NCBI GenBank assembly: GCA_030679635.1
Contig: JAUXSZ010000143.1
Span: forward strand, 1 to 9,133
Source of the DNA: Sulfuricurvum sp.
GTDB lineage: Bacteria > Campylobacterota > Campylobacteria > Campylobacterales > Sulfurimonadaceae
Direction of reading: 5' to 3'
DNA: 9,133 bases
The position numbers and the translations under genes were made by a program. Each line of letters begins with the position of its first letter. Position 1 is the first letter of the stretch. Shown in pieces: positions 1 to 6,331 of this stretch. A model generated the notes under the pieces. That model did no database searches, had not been told where the DNA came from, and worked only from the letters and a program-made list of their open reading frames with translations.

Positions 1-724
1 CCGAAATACTTCCATCAGGATGGAGATAAAATTCGATGGTATTTGTTTCATCAACACGGAGATTGTCGGGAATTTTAGAACGGCCATAGCGGTCCAAAAC
101 GCCTTGGGTAATCCGGCGCATTGCCTCTTGATTGTTGAGGATGTATTTTTGTTCCCCCTCAGAGAGTTCCCCAAATTTATCACCATAAAGTTTTTGGATA
201 TTATCGCTCACTTTGGTCATCGAATCCGAAGAGGATCTGGCATTTGGATCGGCTTTTGAGAGGAACTCATACGCGCCTTGCTCTTTTTTGGGTTGCGGTT
301 TGCGCTCTATGGAGGCTACTTGCTGAGCAATATGTCGTTCGAACGCTCTTTTTGGCTCAGGGGGAGTGATAGATGACGCAGGTACGGGGACGACAGGCTG
401 GGAAGTCTGTGGTTTGGCTAATGGCTTCGTATCGGACAGCTGTTTACTCTTGATGAGCGGTGTCGGCGTTTTGAGCTGCTCCCCCTTTGGCATAGGGGGC
501 GCTTTGGTGATTTTCGGAAGGGTGTTTTTAACGAGTGCTTCTTTGGGCGTTTTCGGCTTCTCTCGCAGGGACAGCTTGAAACGGGATTCAGTGGTTTTCT
601 CTTTTGGTTGCGGAAGTATCTTCGGAGATAACATCGTAAACAATAGCAAGATTAAGAAAACAATAAAATGGACGAGTATGGCAATAATAAACGCGAAAAG
701 AGAAAAAGATTTGGTTTTTTGCAT
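1..724 (-). CDS. TonB-type energy transducer, copy 1 (C-terminus cut by window edge)
   Basis: This gene reads leftward from ATG 724-722 with no stop before the window edge, giving 241 residues and lacking perhaps 45 at the C-terminus judging from its neighbour. An in-frame TAA three codons upstream leaves this ATG as the only plausible start. Residues about 9-30 form one hydrophobic N-terminal anchor containing a histidine (H19, AILVHFIVFLILLL), placed like the conserved transmembrane His of TonB. Residues 33-150 are a Pro/Lys-rich periplasmic spacer. Then comes a helical-looking segment (KLYGDKFGELSEGEQKYI, 178-195) and the start of the TonB C-terminal fold (EFYLHPDGSIS, 231-241). TonB proteins pass proton-motive force from ExbB/ExbD to outer-membrane transporters; no exbB, exbD or receptor gene is visible here. 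It is clearly paralogous to the next gene. A TolA-like role is a possible alternative. Confidence 0.85.
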   Translation of the reverse strand, partial: MQKTKSFSLFAFIIAILVHFIVFLILLLFTMLSPKILPQPKEKTTESRFKLSLREKPKTPKEALVKNTLPKITKAPPMPKGEQLKTPTPLIKSKQLSDTKPLAKPQTSQPVVPVPASSITPPEPKRAFERHIAQQVASIERKPQPKKEQGAYEFLSKADPNARSSSDSMTKVSDNIQKLYGDKFGELSEGEQKYILNNQEAMRRITQGVLDRYGRSKIPDNLRVDETNTIEFYLHPDGSIS

Positions 725-760
725 ATTATGTTAAACAATCCATCTGGTAATAATGGCACT

Positions 761-766
761 ATTATA
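761..766 (-). promoter_or_regulatory. -10 box for TonB copy 1
   Basis: Read on the minus strand this is a perfect TATAAT in the 66-base gap between the two TonB-like genes. It would start transcription near 754, giving a leader of about 30 bases before the ATG at 724. No convincing -35 hexamer is seen, which is usual for Campylobacterota sigma-70 promoters. A 10-base palindrome CGATTAATCG (775-784) sits just upstream of the box and could be an operator or chance. No strong ribosome binding site precedes the ATG. Confidence 0.55.
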
Positions 767-790
767 GCCTATCCCGATTAATCGTCAGAG

Positions 791-1483
791 CTATTTCACT
801 AAAATAAAAACCCGAATCCGTATCAAGGTTGTTTGCTCAGGCTTCGGGTACTGCGTATGGGCGAGTTCTATGGTCTCGAGCGTCAACTCATCCAAGAGGG
901 AATTGGTGCGTTCATTTTGTAACGTCAGATCGGAAATACTTCCGTCGGGATGGAGATAAAACTCAACATAGTTATTGTCCCTGTTTTCGAGGTTCTCTTG
1001 AGATTTCGTTTGGAGAAGCCGATTGCCGACGATGTCATTGATTCTCCGTATTTTTTGCAAATTGTTGATGATGTAATGCTGCTCACTGCTTGAGAGAGCG
1101 AAAAATTCATCGCCGTAATGACGTTGGACGGATGGTGATAGATCGGGAAATTGTTCCTTGGTTATTCGTGTTAATGTGTTTGTATTGCTGTTGGGTTTCT
1201 CCTGCGGTTTGTCTGTTGTTTGCACCAAAACTGTCACTAAAGGATTCGAAGATACAGGATCTTTGGGTGTTCTATTTTGCATCTTACTCTCGTTGCTTTT
1301 TAGGGCGGTTGAGGGTTTTATTGGTAACGGATTTTTCAAAGAAAGAGCAATGATCTGCTCGTGTTTAGGGGATATTAATGGTATCGGATCGGGAGTAATA
1401 GTCAAAAAGAGCAGGATAATAATAGAAGCATGAATCAGCAGTGCGAGTAAAAAAGCCAGAACTATACGGGTAGGTGCATGCAT
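791..1483 (-). CDS. TonB-type energy transducer, copy 2
   Basis: Complete 230-residue protein. Residues 6-29 are a single hydrophobic anchor with a histidine inside it (H18, LLALLIHASIIILLFL), comparable with the TonB transmembrane His that couples to ExbB/ExbD. Residues 30-110 are a low-complexity Pro/Lys/Asn/Ser spacer. Residues 121-149 (RHYGDEFFALSSSEQHYI onward) match a segment of copy 1. Residues 172-230 carry the TonB C-terminal pattern: VEFYLHPDGSIS, then LLDELTLETIELA, then YPKPE and a closing beta strand IRIRVFILV. The spacer is shorter than in copy 1 (230 residues against an estimated 285-290). The ATG at 1483 is forced, because an in-frame TAA lies only two codons upstream. The gene is divergent from hemL. 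The substrate receptor is unknown. Confidence 0.85.
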   Translation of the reverse strand: MHAPTRIVLAFLLALLIHASIIILLFLTITPDPIPLISPKHEQIIALSLKNPLPIKPSTALKSNESKMQNRTPKDPVSSNPLVTVLVQTTDKPQEKPNSNTNTLTRITKEQFPDLSPSVQRHYGDEFFALSSSEQHYIINNLQKIRRINDIVGNRLLQTKSQENLENRDNNYVEFYLHPDGSISDLTLQNERTNSLLDELTLETIELAHTQYPKPEQTTLIRIRVFILVK

Positions 1484-1488
1484 GGAGT

Positions 1489-1494
1489 ATTATA
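1489..1494 (-). promoter_or_regulatory. -10 box for TonB copy 2, very close to the ATG
   Basis: A perfect TATAAT on the minus strand ends only five bases before the ATG at 1483. Normal -10 to start-site spacing would place the first transcribed base at or within one or two bases of the ATG, so the mRNA would be essentially leaderless. No ribosome binding site is visible upstream, which fits. The match could still be coincidental in AT-rich DNA. Confidence 0.45.
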
Positions 1495-1515
1495 TCGCGT
1501 TAATAGGTTAGTGGT

Positions 1516-1521
1516 TATAAT
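1516..1521 (+). promoter_or_regulatory. -10 box for the hemL run
   Basis: A perfect TATAAT in the 77-base divergent gap would start transcription near 1528-1530, about 32 bases before the hemL ATG. No clear -35 is seen. The hemL ribosome binding site follows (AGGAAGAG at 1548-1555). This box and the TonB copy 2 box face away from each other, with about 20 bases between them. Confidence 0.6.
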
Positions 1522-1560
1522 TGTAGTTATTAAAAACAGGTTGATATAGGAAGAGTATTT

Positions 1561-2844
1561 ATGAACATTGAGCATTCGAAACAAGCATTTTTAAAAGCCC
1601 AAGCGCTAATACCCGGCGGTGTAAATTCTCCTGTCCGAGCCTTTAAAAGCGTTGGCGGAATTCCTCGGTTTATCGCAAGCGGTGAGGGTGCCTATTTGAT
1701 CGATATTGATAACAATCGATATGTGGACTATGTACAAAGCTGGGGGCCGTTGATCTTCGGTCATCGTGATGAGAGTATTGAAAACGCCGTCATCGAAGCG
1801 GTCAAACATGGATTGAGTTTTGGGGCCCCTACCGAGGCTGAGAGCGATTTGGCTGAGCTGATTATCTCCATCTACGATTCGATTGAAAAAGTCCGCTTTG
1901 TGAGCAGCGGAACGGAAGCTGTGATGAGTGCTATCCGTCTTGCTCGCGGATTTACGAATCGGGATGACATTGTGAAATTTACAGGTTGTTATCATGGGCA
2001 CAGCGATGCGTTATTGGTACAAGCAGGTTCTGGTGCCGCAACGTTTGGAACACCGAGCTCGCCCGGGGTGCCGGCCGATTTTACGAAACATACGCTTTTA
2101 GCAGCGTATAACAATATAGAGAGTGTTCGGAAATGTTTTCAAGACAGTCCGGGAATTGCGTGTGTTATTATCGAGCCTATTGCCGGAAATATGGGGCTCG
2201 TACCCGCTGATAAAGATTTCTTGGCACAATTGCGCAGTGTGTGTAATGAGCATGGAGCGTTATTGATTTTTGATGAAGTCATGAGCGGTTTTCGTGCGTG
2301 TTTGCACGGTGCTGAGAGTATTACGGGGACAAAGCCAGACTTGGTAACGCTTGGTAAGGTTATCGGCGGAGGTATGCCCGTAGGCGCATTCGGTGGGCGT
2401 CGTGACATTATGGCGTGTCTCTCGCCTGAGGGGGGCGTTTATCAAGCAGGAACGCTCAGCGGTAATCCGGTAGCCATGGCGGCTGGTCTCGCTTCGATTC
2501 GTAAGCTAAAAGCCAATGGAAGGGTTTTTAGTATATTGGAAGATAGAGCAAAACGGTTGATGGAAGGGTTCAAAGATGCGGCGCGTAAACATAATATACC
2601 GCTGCAAACGGATGTGCGCGGGTCCATGTTCGGATTTTTCTTTAATGAAAATCCCGTTAGCAATTTTGCCGATGCATTGAAAAGTGATACGCAGCGTTTT
2701 GCCCTTTTTCATGCGGCAATGCTGGAGGCAGGATTCTATTTTGCCTGTTCGCAGTTTGAAACAGGCTTTATCTCTACAGCAATAACGGATATGATGATCG
2801 AAGAGACGATCATCGCAGCTGAATCCATATTTGGAGCACTTTAA
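1561..2844 (+). CDS. hemL: Glutamate-1-semialdehyde 2,1-aminomutase
   Basis: Cytoplasmic PLP enzyme that converts glutamate-1-semialdehyde to 5-aminolevulinate, the last step of the C5 route to haem and other tetrapyrroles. The 427-residue length is normal for the family. Diagnostic motifs are LIPGGVNSPVRAF (16-28), the PLP-phosphate region SSGTEAVMSAIRLARG (115-130), CYHGHSDALLVQAGSG (143-158), the cofactor Asp in FDEVMSGFR (D238) and the Schiff-base lysine K266 in TLGKVIGGGMPVGAFGG. The start has a good ribosome binding site, AGGAAGAG at 1548-1555. The TAA stop overlaps the next ATG by one base (TAATG), so translational coupling to the AtpZ-like gene is likely. Nothing appears damaged. Confidence 0.97.
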   Translation: MNIEHSKQAFLKAQALIPGGVNSPVRAFKSVGGIPRFIASGEGAYLIDIDNNRYVDYVQSWGPLIFGHRDESIENAVIEAVKHGLSFGAPTEAESDLAELIISIYDSIEKVRFVSSGTEAVMSAIRLARGFTNRDDIVKFTGCYHGHSDALLVQAGSGAATFGTPSSPGVPADFTKHTLLAAYNNIESVRKCFQDSPGIACVIIEPIAGNMGLVPADKDFLAQLRSVCNEHGALLIFDEVMSGFRACLHGAESITGTKPDLVTLGKVIGGGMPVGAFGGRRDIMACLSPEGGVYQAGTLSGNPVAMAAGLASIRKLKANGRVFSILEDRAKRLMEGFKDAARKHNIPLQTDVRGSMFGFFFNENPVSNFADALKSDTQRFALFHAAMLEAGFYFACSQFETGFISTAITDMMIEETIIAAESIFGAL

Positions 2845-3146
2845 TGGAAAATACAGAAGAGAAAGAACCTAGACTTAAACCGATCATCGAGGGGGCAGAG
2901 AGCCTCTCCCTTGGCATTTCAATCGTAGTGGCCATCTTGATCGGTGTTGCCATCGGTCTAGGGCTAAAAAAGTTGACAGGGATCGGATGGCTGTTGTGGG
3001 TCGGTGTTGGTATCGGTATCGCCGCGGCAATTGCCAATGTGTACAAAGCCTATAGCAAGCAGTATAAAGAGTTTGAAGAATTAGCCAAAGACCCCCGGTA
3101 TAATATGGGGCAAACCATTGGTAAAGATGATGATGACGAGGATTAA
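2844..3146 (+). CDS. AtpZ/AtpI-family small membrane protein
   Basis: 100-residue protein with two predicted transmembrane helices (about 22-41 and 47-67) separated by a short basic turn (KKLTG). The N-terminus is charged, and the cytoplasmic tail contains YKEFEEL and ends in an acidic run (DDDDED). Two Gly-rich helices in a protein of this size fit the AtpZ/AtpI group (Pfam ATPase_gene1). Members accompany F1Fo-ATP synthase operons and are implicated in Mg2+ uptake or assembly of the c-ring. Here the gene is tied to hemL and not to atp genes, so the functional label is tentative. A ribosome binding site GGAG (2833-2836) lies within the end of hemL, and the start overlaps the hemL stop by one base. 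Confidence 0.75.
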   Translation: MENTEEKEPRLKPIIEGAESLSLGISIVVAILIGVAIGLGLKKLTGIGWLLWVGVGIGIAAAIANVYKAYSKQYKEFEELAKDPRYNMGQTIGKDDDDED

Positions 3147-3636
3147 AAAAACCGCTCTCTTTATCGTTCTGCTGCATTTTCCGATTGTGTTGCTGATGGT
3201 GATTTCGCAGGAGGTATTTGTCAGTTTTGAAATTGCCATGCTCTCCACAGCCATGATTACCATGGGATCACTCTACGCCTATCGTAACATGATTCGCATC
3301 CGCGTTGAGGACGTTGATCTCGAGGCGCATAAAGACAGCATTGACATGATGGACGATCCTTATGCTTTGTACGAAGAAGAGCGTAACGATGAAATAGCAG
3401 ATGTCAAAGAGATGATTAAGGCTGAAAAAGGGCGTCAAAGCCAAGCAATTATCAAAAACACCGTTAAAAATTCGTCCGCTTGGGTTTCCGCGTATCGTCT
3501 TATCCCTTATGCTTTTTTTGTTTTAGGCTTTATTGCTTTACAGAACAATCAGATGCTGCACTTGCTGGCCTATCTGATCGGATTGGGTTACGGTATTGTT
3601 ATCGGGTATTTACTGTCGAGAGAGTGGTTTATTTAG
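3127..3636 (+). CDS. Conserved-looking four-helix membrane protein, function unknown
   Basis: I do not recognise this family. From ATG 3127 it is 169 residues. Two hydrophobic hairpins, about residues 9-28 with 34-52 and 124-142 with 145-163, flank a central acidic, charged soluble segment (about 53-120, with DPYALYEEERNDEIADVKEM). Three consecutive ATG codons (3127, 3130, 3133) and a TTG at 3118 are possible starts. I chose an ATG because the hydrophobic helix begins soon after all of them and TTG has no better ribosome binding site. The overlap with the upstream gene (14-20 bases) suggests coupled translation, making this the third member of the hemL run. Its stop overlaps the stop of the convergent minus-strand gene by 8 bases. 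Confidence 0.8.
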   Translation: MMMTRIKKTALFIVLLHFPIVLLMVISQEVFVSFEIAMLSTAMITMGSLYAYRNMIRIRVEDVDLEAHKDSIDMMDDPYALYEEERNDEIADVKEMIKAEKGRQSQAIIKNTVKNSSAWVSAYRLIPYAFFVLGFIALQNNQMLHLLAYLIGLGYGIVIGYLLSREWFI

Positions 3637-4315
3637 CGATCATCGGAATATTGATCGTTACTTTGGACTCTCTGACTTCACAGTACAGGTTATTCTCTTC
3701 GGCAAGGCGGGTTAGCTCTGATGTATGTTTGCGGCTCATATTGTGCGCTGAGAGTTCGATAGCAAAAAGGGAGTATTTATCCCCTTCATACTTAATGTGC
3801 TCACCGACTCTGAAAAAGAGGCGCGTAAGGACGCTGTCATTGTCGTTAAACGCTTGATAGGTTTTGTTCAGTAATTTGATAAAGAGTTCGGGTTGAAGAC
3901 GTATTTCGGGAATAGAGGGATCGAGCTCTTTGAGGTACTTGGTCGTGGAGCCGATGGAATTTGAGCTGATACATAAGTCAATGAGGGCATAAATGTTGAC
4001 CAGATTTCCTTCCGGTTTTTGTTTGGTAAACTGGAAGGAGGGGAGCTGGTAGAGACGGATGCCGATTTGCTCCTCATCCTCATATCCGATAGTAATGCCA
4101 AAAAATTTAAAACGTCCGAATTCAAGATCCATAAAGGTCGTTTTAAATCCAAAGGTGGAATTGGCATTGGTTGTGGCAATTTTATAGATCAGTGAGGCTT
4201 CAACGGCTCCGAGTAAATATTGAGCTTCCGTATTGAGAGAAAGGATCTTGCCGTTGGCGCTAAAGAGGATAAATGGATTGAAATCATACTCAATCCATTG
4301 TTGATCAAATGTCAT
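3629..4315 (-). CDS. PAS-like protein with degenerate histidine-kinase-type ATPase fold, coupled to rpoD
   Basis: 228-residue soluble protein; no signal peptide or membrane helix. Residues about 8-90 resemble a PAS sensor fold, beginning FNPFILFSANGKILSLN, where a short beta pair and 'NTEAQYLLG' helix match the usual PAS opening. Residues about 105-226 follow the layout of a GHKL kinase ATPase domain: IRLQPELFIKLLNKTYQAF looks like an N-box helix, followed by two beta strands and a final strand VTINIP. However, the ATP-binding DxGxG and GxG loops are missing, and I see no phospho-accepting H-box. Its ATG overlaps the rpoD TAA by one base (TAATG), so it is probably made by coupled translation from the rpoD mRNA. 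I infer a non-catalytic sensory or scaffolding protein; similarity is by eye only. Confidence 0.8.
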   Translation of the reverse strand: MTFDQQWIEYDFNPFILFSANGKILSLNTEAQYLLGAVEASLIYKIATTNANSTFGFKTTFMDLEFGRFKFFGITIGYEDEEQIGIRLYQLPSFQFTKQKPEGNLVNIYALIDLCISSNSIGSTTKYLKELDPSIPEIRLQPELFIKLLNKTYQAFNDNDSVLTRLFFRVGEHIKYEGDKYSLFAIELSAHNMSRKHTSELTRLAEENNLYCEVRESKVTINIPMIAK

Positions 4316-6183
4316 TAGTCTTCGATGTAATTTTTCAGTTTACGACCCACTTTTGGGTGTTTAAGCTTTTTGATGGCACTGCTTTCGATCTGACGAACGC
4401 GCTCTCGAGTAACGTTGAGTTCTTTTCCGATCTCTTCGAGTGTACGGTCACTTTCGTCGTCCATGATTCCAAAGCGCATTTTGATAACGGCTTTTTCCCG
4501 CTCGTTCAGCTGCTCCAAGACCCCTTCGATTTGAACTTTCAGGTCATCTTTGAGAACCGCATCGGAAGGGGAAATAGACATTTTGTCTTCGATAAAATCT
4601 CCAAAACGGCCGTCTTCTTCATTTCCGATCGGAGCTTCGAGTGAGATCGGCTCTTTGGTGATTTTGATGACGTTTTTGACTTTCTCGACGGAGAGTCCTA
4701 CTTCTTCTGCGATGGTCTCGACATCAGGCTCTTTACCGTGTTCTTGGAGATGTTTGCGCATGATTTTATTGATGCGGTTAATCGTCTCAATCATGTGAAT
4801 AGGGATACGGATGGTACGTGCCTGATCGGCAATGGCACGGCTGATTGCTTGACGAATCCACCAGGTTGCATAGGTTGAAAATTTATACCCTTTTTGGTAT
4901 TCGAATTTATCAACCGCTTTCATCAATCCGATGTTTCCTTCCTGGATCAAATCCAAGAATGGAAGGCCACGATTGGTGTAACGTTTTGCGATGGAGACAA
5001 CAAGCCGGAGATTACTTTTTGCCATACGCGTTTTAGACGTTTCGGAGATGTTTTTTCCGCGCTTGATTTGTTCCAAAATATCGGCCAATTTTTCCGGTTC
5101 CATGTCGAAGCCGCCTTTGGACGCCTCTTTGGTTTGGATTAATTTTTTGATCTCCATATAGGTGCTGACCATGGTGGCTTCCGGAACTTTAGAGGCAATC
5201 TCTTCTTTTGTCAGCTCACAAATTTTATTCACAATAATGACGTGATTTTTTTTGAGTTGGTCATTGAAAAGAGGAAGTTTGTATTCCAAGCGCTTGAGCT
5301 CGCGATCAAAACCTTCATCACTTCTGAGTGCCGTTTCCATGGATCGGACAAGCTCATTGATGAGTTTTGAGGTTGGCCCCAAATCCATAAGAGCGTCTTT
5401 GAGTGTTTTTTTCTTAAAGCTAACATTTAGGAAAAAGAGAACGTAATCAGAGTCCATCTCCTCAAGTGAGCGCTCTTCCATCATTTTCTCAGTCGCTTTT
5501 GCCCAATCTTTCTTCGCTTTTTCAAGTGATTTGAATGACGTGATTACCTTTTCAATCCGTTTTTTATCCTTGGCAGAAGGAGCTTTTTCTTTGCTCTCTT
5601 CCTCATCCGTGTCATCGGCATCATCGTCGTGAGCAGTATCCTCCTCTTCGGCATCATCTTCGAAGCTTTTAAAGAGTTCTTTTACTCGTCGCTCACGATT
5701 GATGAGAGGGTCTTTATAGTCGAGGATAAATTCTATGAGATAGGGGACAGAGCAGATTGCATCAATAATGATCTCTTCCCCCATTTCCATCCGTTTGGAA
5801 ATTTCCACCTCTTCTTCTTTGGTTAAAAGAGGAATTTGCCCCATTTCACGTAAGTACATACGGACAGGAGAATCGGATCGTGACCACTCCAGAAGCTCAT
5901 GTTGTTTGAGAATGTCAAATTGATCGGTGCTTGCTTCTTCAATGTATTTAAGCTGTGCTGCACGTTTCGCATCTGCTTCCTGCTGATTTAAAATCTTTGC
6001 ATGCTCGGAAGAGGTAAAAAGACAGGTTTTGTATTTTTCTGCCAACTTTAAAATATTTTTAGCTTGAGCGAGGGTAGGCTGCTTGTCAAACGCCTCAACG
6101 ATGGCCTCATAAGTGAGACAGTTTTTTGATTTGTGTTCGGAAAACAGTGTTTCAATGTGTTTGTTTAAGTCTTTTACGCTCAT
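4315..6183 (-). CDS. rpoD: RNA polymerase primary sigma factor (sigma-70)
   Basis: 622-residue housekeeping sigma factor. Order of parts: region 1.1 (about 1-65), region 1.2 (104-137, SPVRMYLREMGQIPLLTKEE), a long non-conserved insert (about 138-380) with a strongly acidic patch (175-200), region 2 (about 388-458, with NLRLVVSIAKRY and the -10-reading YKFSTYATWWIRQAI at 433-447), region 3 (about 459-540, RIPIHMIETINRI) and region 4 with its -35-reading helix-turn-helix (TLEEIGKELNVTRERVRQIE, 581-600). The length agrees with primary rather than alternative sigma factors. The ATG at 6183 has AAGGGAG upstream (about 6195-6201 on the plus strand) and a -10 box at 6222-6227. The gene is divergent from flgF and overlaps the following PAS-like gene by one base. 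No dnaG is adjacent. Confidence 0.97.
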   Translation of the reverse strand: MSVKDLNKHIETLFSEHKSKNCLTYEAIVEAFDKQPTLAQAKNILKLAEKYKTCLFTSSEHAKILNQQEADAKRAAQLKYIEEASTDQFDILKQHELLEWSRSDSPVRMYLREMGQIPLLTKEEEVEISKRMEMGEEIIIDAICSVPYLIEFILDYKDPLINRERRVKELFKSFEDDAEEEDTAHDDDADDTDEEESKEKAPSAKDKKRIEKVITSFKSLEKAKKDWAKATEKMMEERSLEEMDSDYVLFFLNVSFKKKTLKDALMDLGPTSKLINELVRSMETALRSDEGFDRELKRLEYKLPLFNDQLKKNHVIIVNKICELTKEEIASKVPEATMVSTYMEIKKLIQTKEASKGGFDMEPEKLADILEQIKRGKNISETSKTRMAKSNLRLVVSIAKRYTNRGLPFLDLIQEGNIGLMKAVDKFEYQKGYKFSTYATWWIRQAISRAIADQARTIRIPIHMIETINRINKIMRKHLQEHGKEPDVETIAEEVGLSVEKVKNVIKITKEPISLEAPIGNEEDGRFGDFIEDKMSISPSDAVLKDDLKVQIEGVLEQLNEREKAVIKMRFGIMDDESDRTLEEIGKELNVTRERVRQIESSAIKKLKHPKVGRKLKNYIED

Positions 6184-6221
6184 TATGAAGAAGGCTCCCT
6201 TGCCGTTTAAAAAAGAATAGG

Positions 6222-6227
6222 ATTATA
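6222..6227 (-). promoter_or_regulatory. -10 box for rpoD
   Basis: Read on the minus strand this is TATAAT, preceded by GTTTCGG. Transcription would start near 6215, giving a leader of about 32 bases with the AAGGGAG ribosome binding site. No consensus -35 is found at 17 bases. It suggests rpoD and the PAS-like gene are transcribed from a housekeeping promoter, that is, by the sigma factor's own holoenzyme. Confidence 0.6.
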
Positions 6228-6283
6228 CCGAAACTTTCTTAAGTTACCTGCGCTAGATTAACTTTATTTTTTGGAATTAAATG

Positions 6284-6300
6284 TGGAATGGGCTTTGCTT
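6284..6300 (+). promoter_or_regulatory. Sigma-54 (RpoN) promoter for flgF-flgG
   Basis: The sequence TGGAATGGGCTTTGCTT has the invariant GG (6285-6286) and GC (6297-6298) separated by exactly ten bases. The -12 half, TTGCTT, matches the form usual in Campylobacterota flagellar promoters. Transcription would begin about 12 bases after the GC, near 6310, leaving a short leader ending in the ribosome binding site AAGGA (6321-6325). Rod and hook genes of Campylobacter and Helicobacter are known to belong to the RpoN class, which supports the call. Confidence 0.85.
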
Positions 6301-6331
6301 ACTTGGACTAATATCATCTCAAGGATCAGAA

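Noticed and set aside
366..734. Plus-strand open frame of 122 codons opposite TonB copy 1
   Set aside because: It lies antisense to a protein with a recognisable anchor, spacer and TonB C-terminal motif, has no ribosome binding site and shows no recognisable domain.
747..767. Possible Fur box over the -10 of TonB copy 1 (AATAATG...ATTATA)
   Set aside because: The first half resembles the 19-base Fur consensus but the second half does not (about 9 of 19 bases match by eye), so it is not supportable as an iron-control site.
1606..2001. Minus-strand open frame of 131 codons inside hemL
   Set aside because: Shadow of the strongly conserved hemL reading frame; no family resemblance and no promoter.
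3868..4179. Proline/serine-rich 103-codon frame overlapping the PAS-like gene on the same strand
   Set aside because: It sits in an alternative frame of a longer coupled gene and has the composition of an out-of-frame translation.
5580..5650. Low-complexity acidic stretch in rpoD (residues about 175-200) as a possible repeat expansion or frameshift
   Set aside because: The frame is intact on both sides, and an acidic non-conserved insert between regions 1.2 and 2 is normal for primary sigma factors.
6232..6245. AACTT-TCTT-AAGTT inverted repeat between rpoD and flgF
   Set aside because: Five-base AT-rich arms are expected by chance, and there is no T-run or second copy to suggest a terminator or operator.
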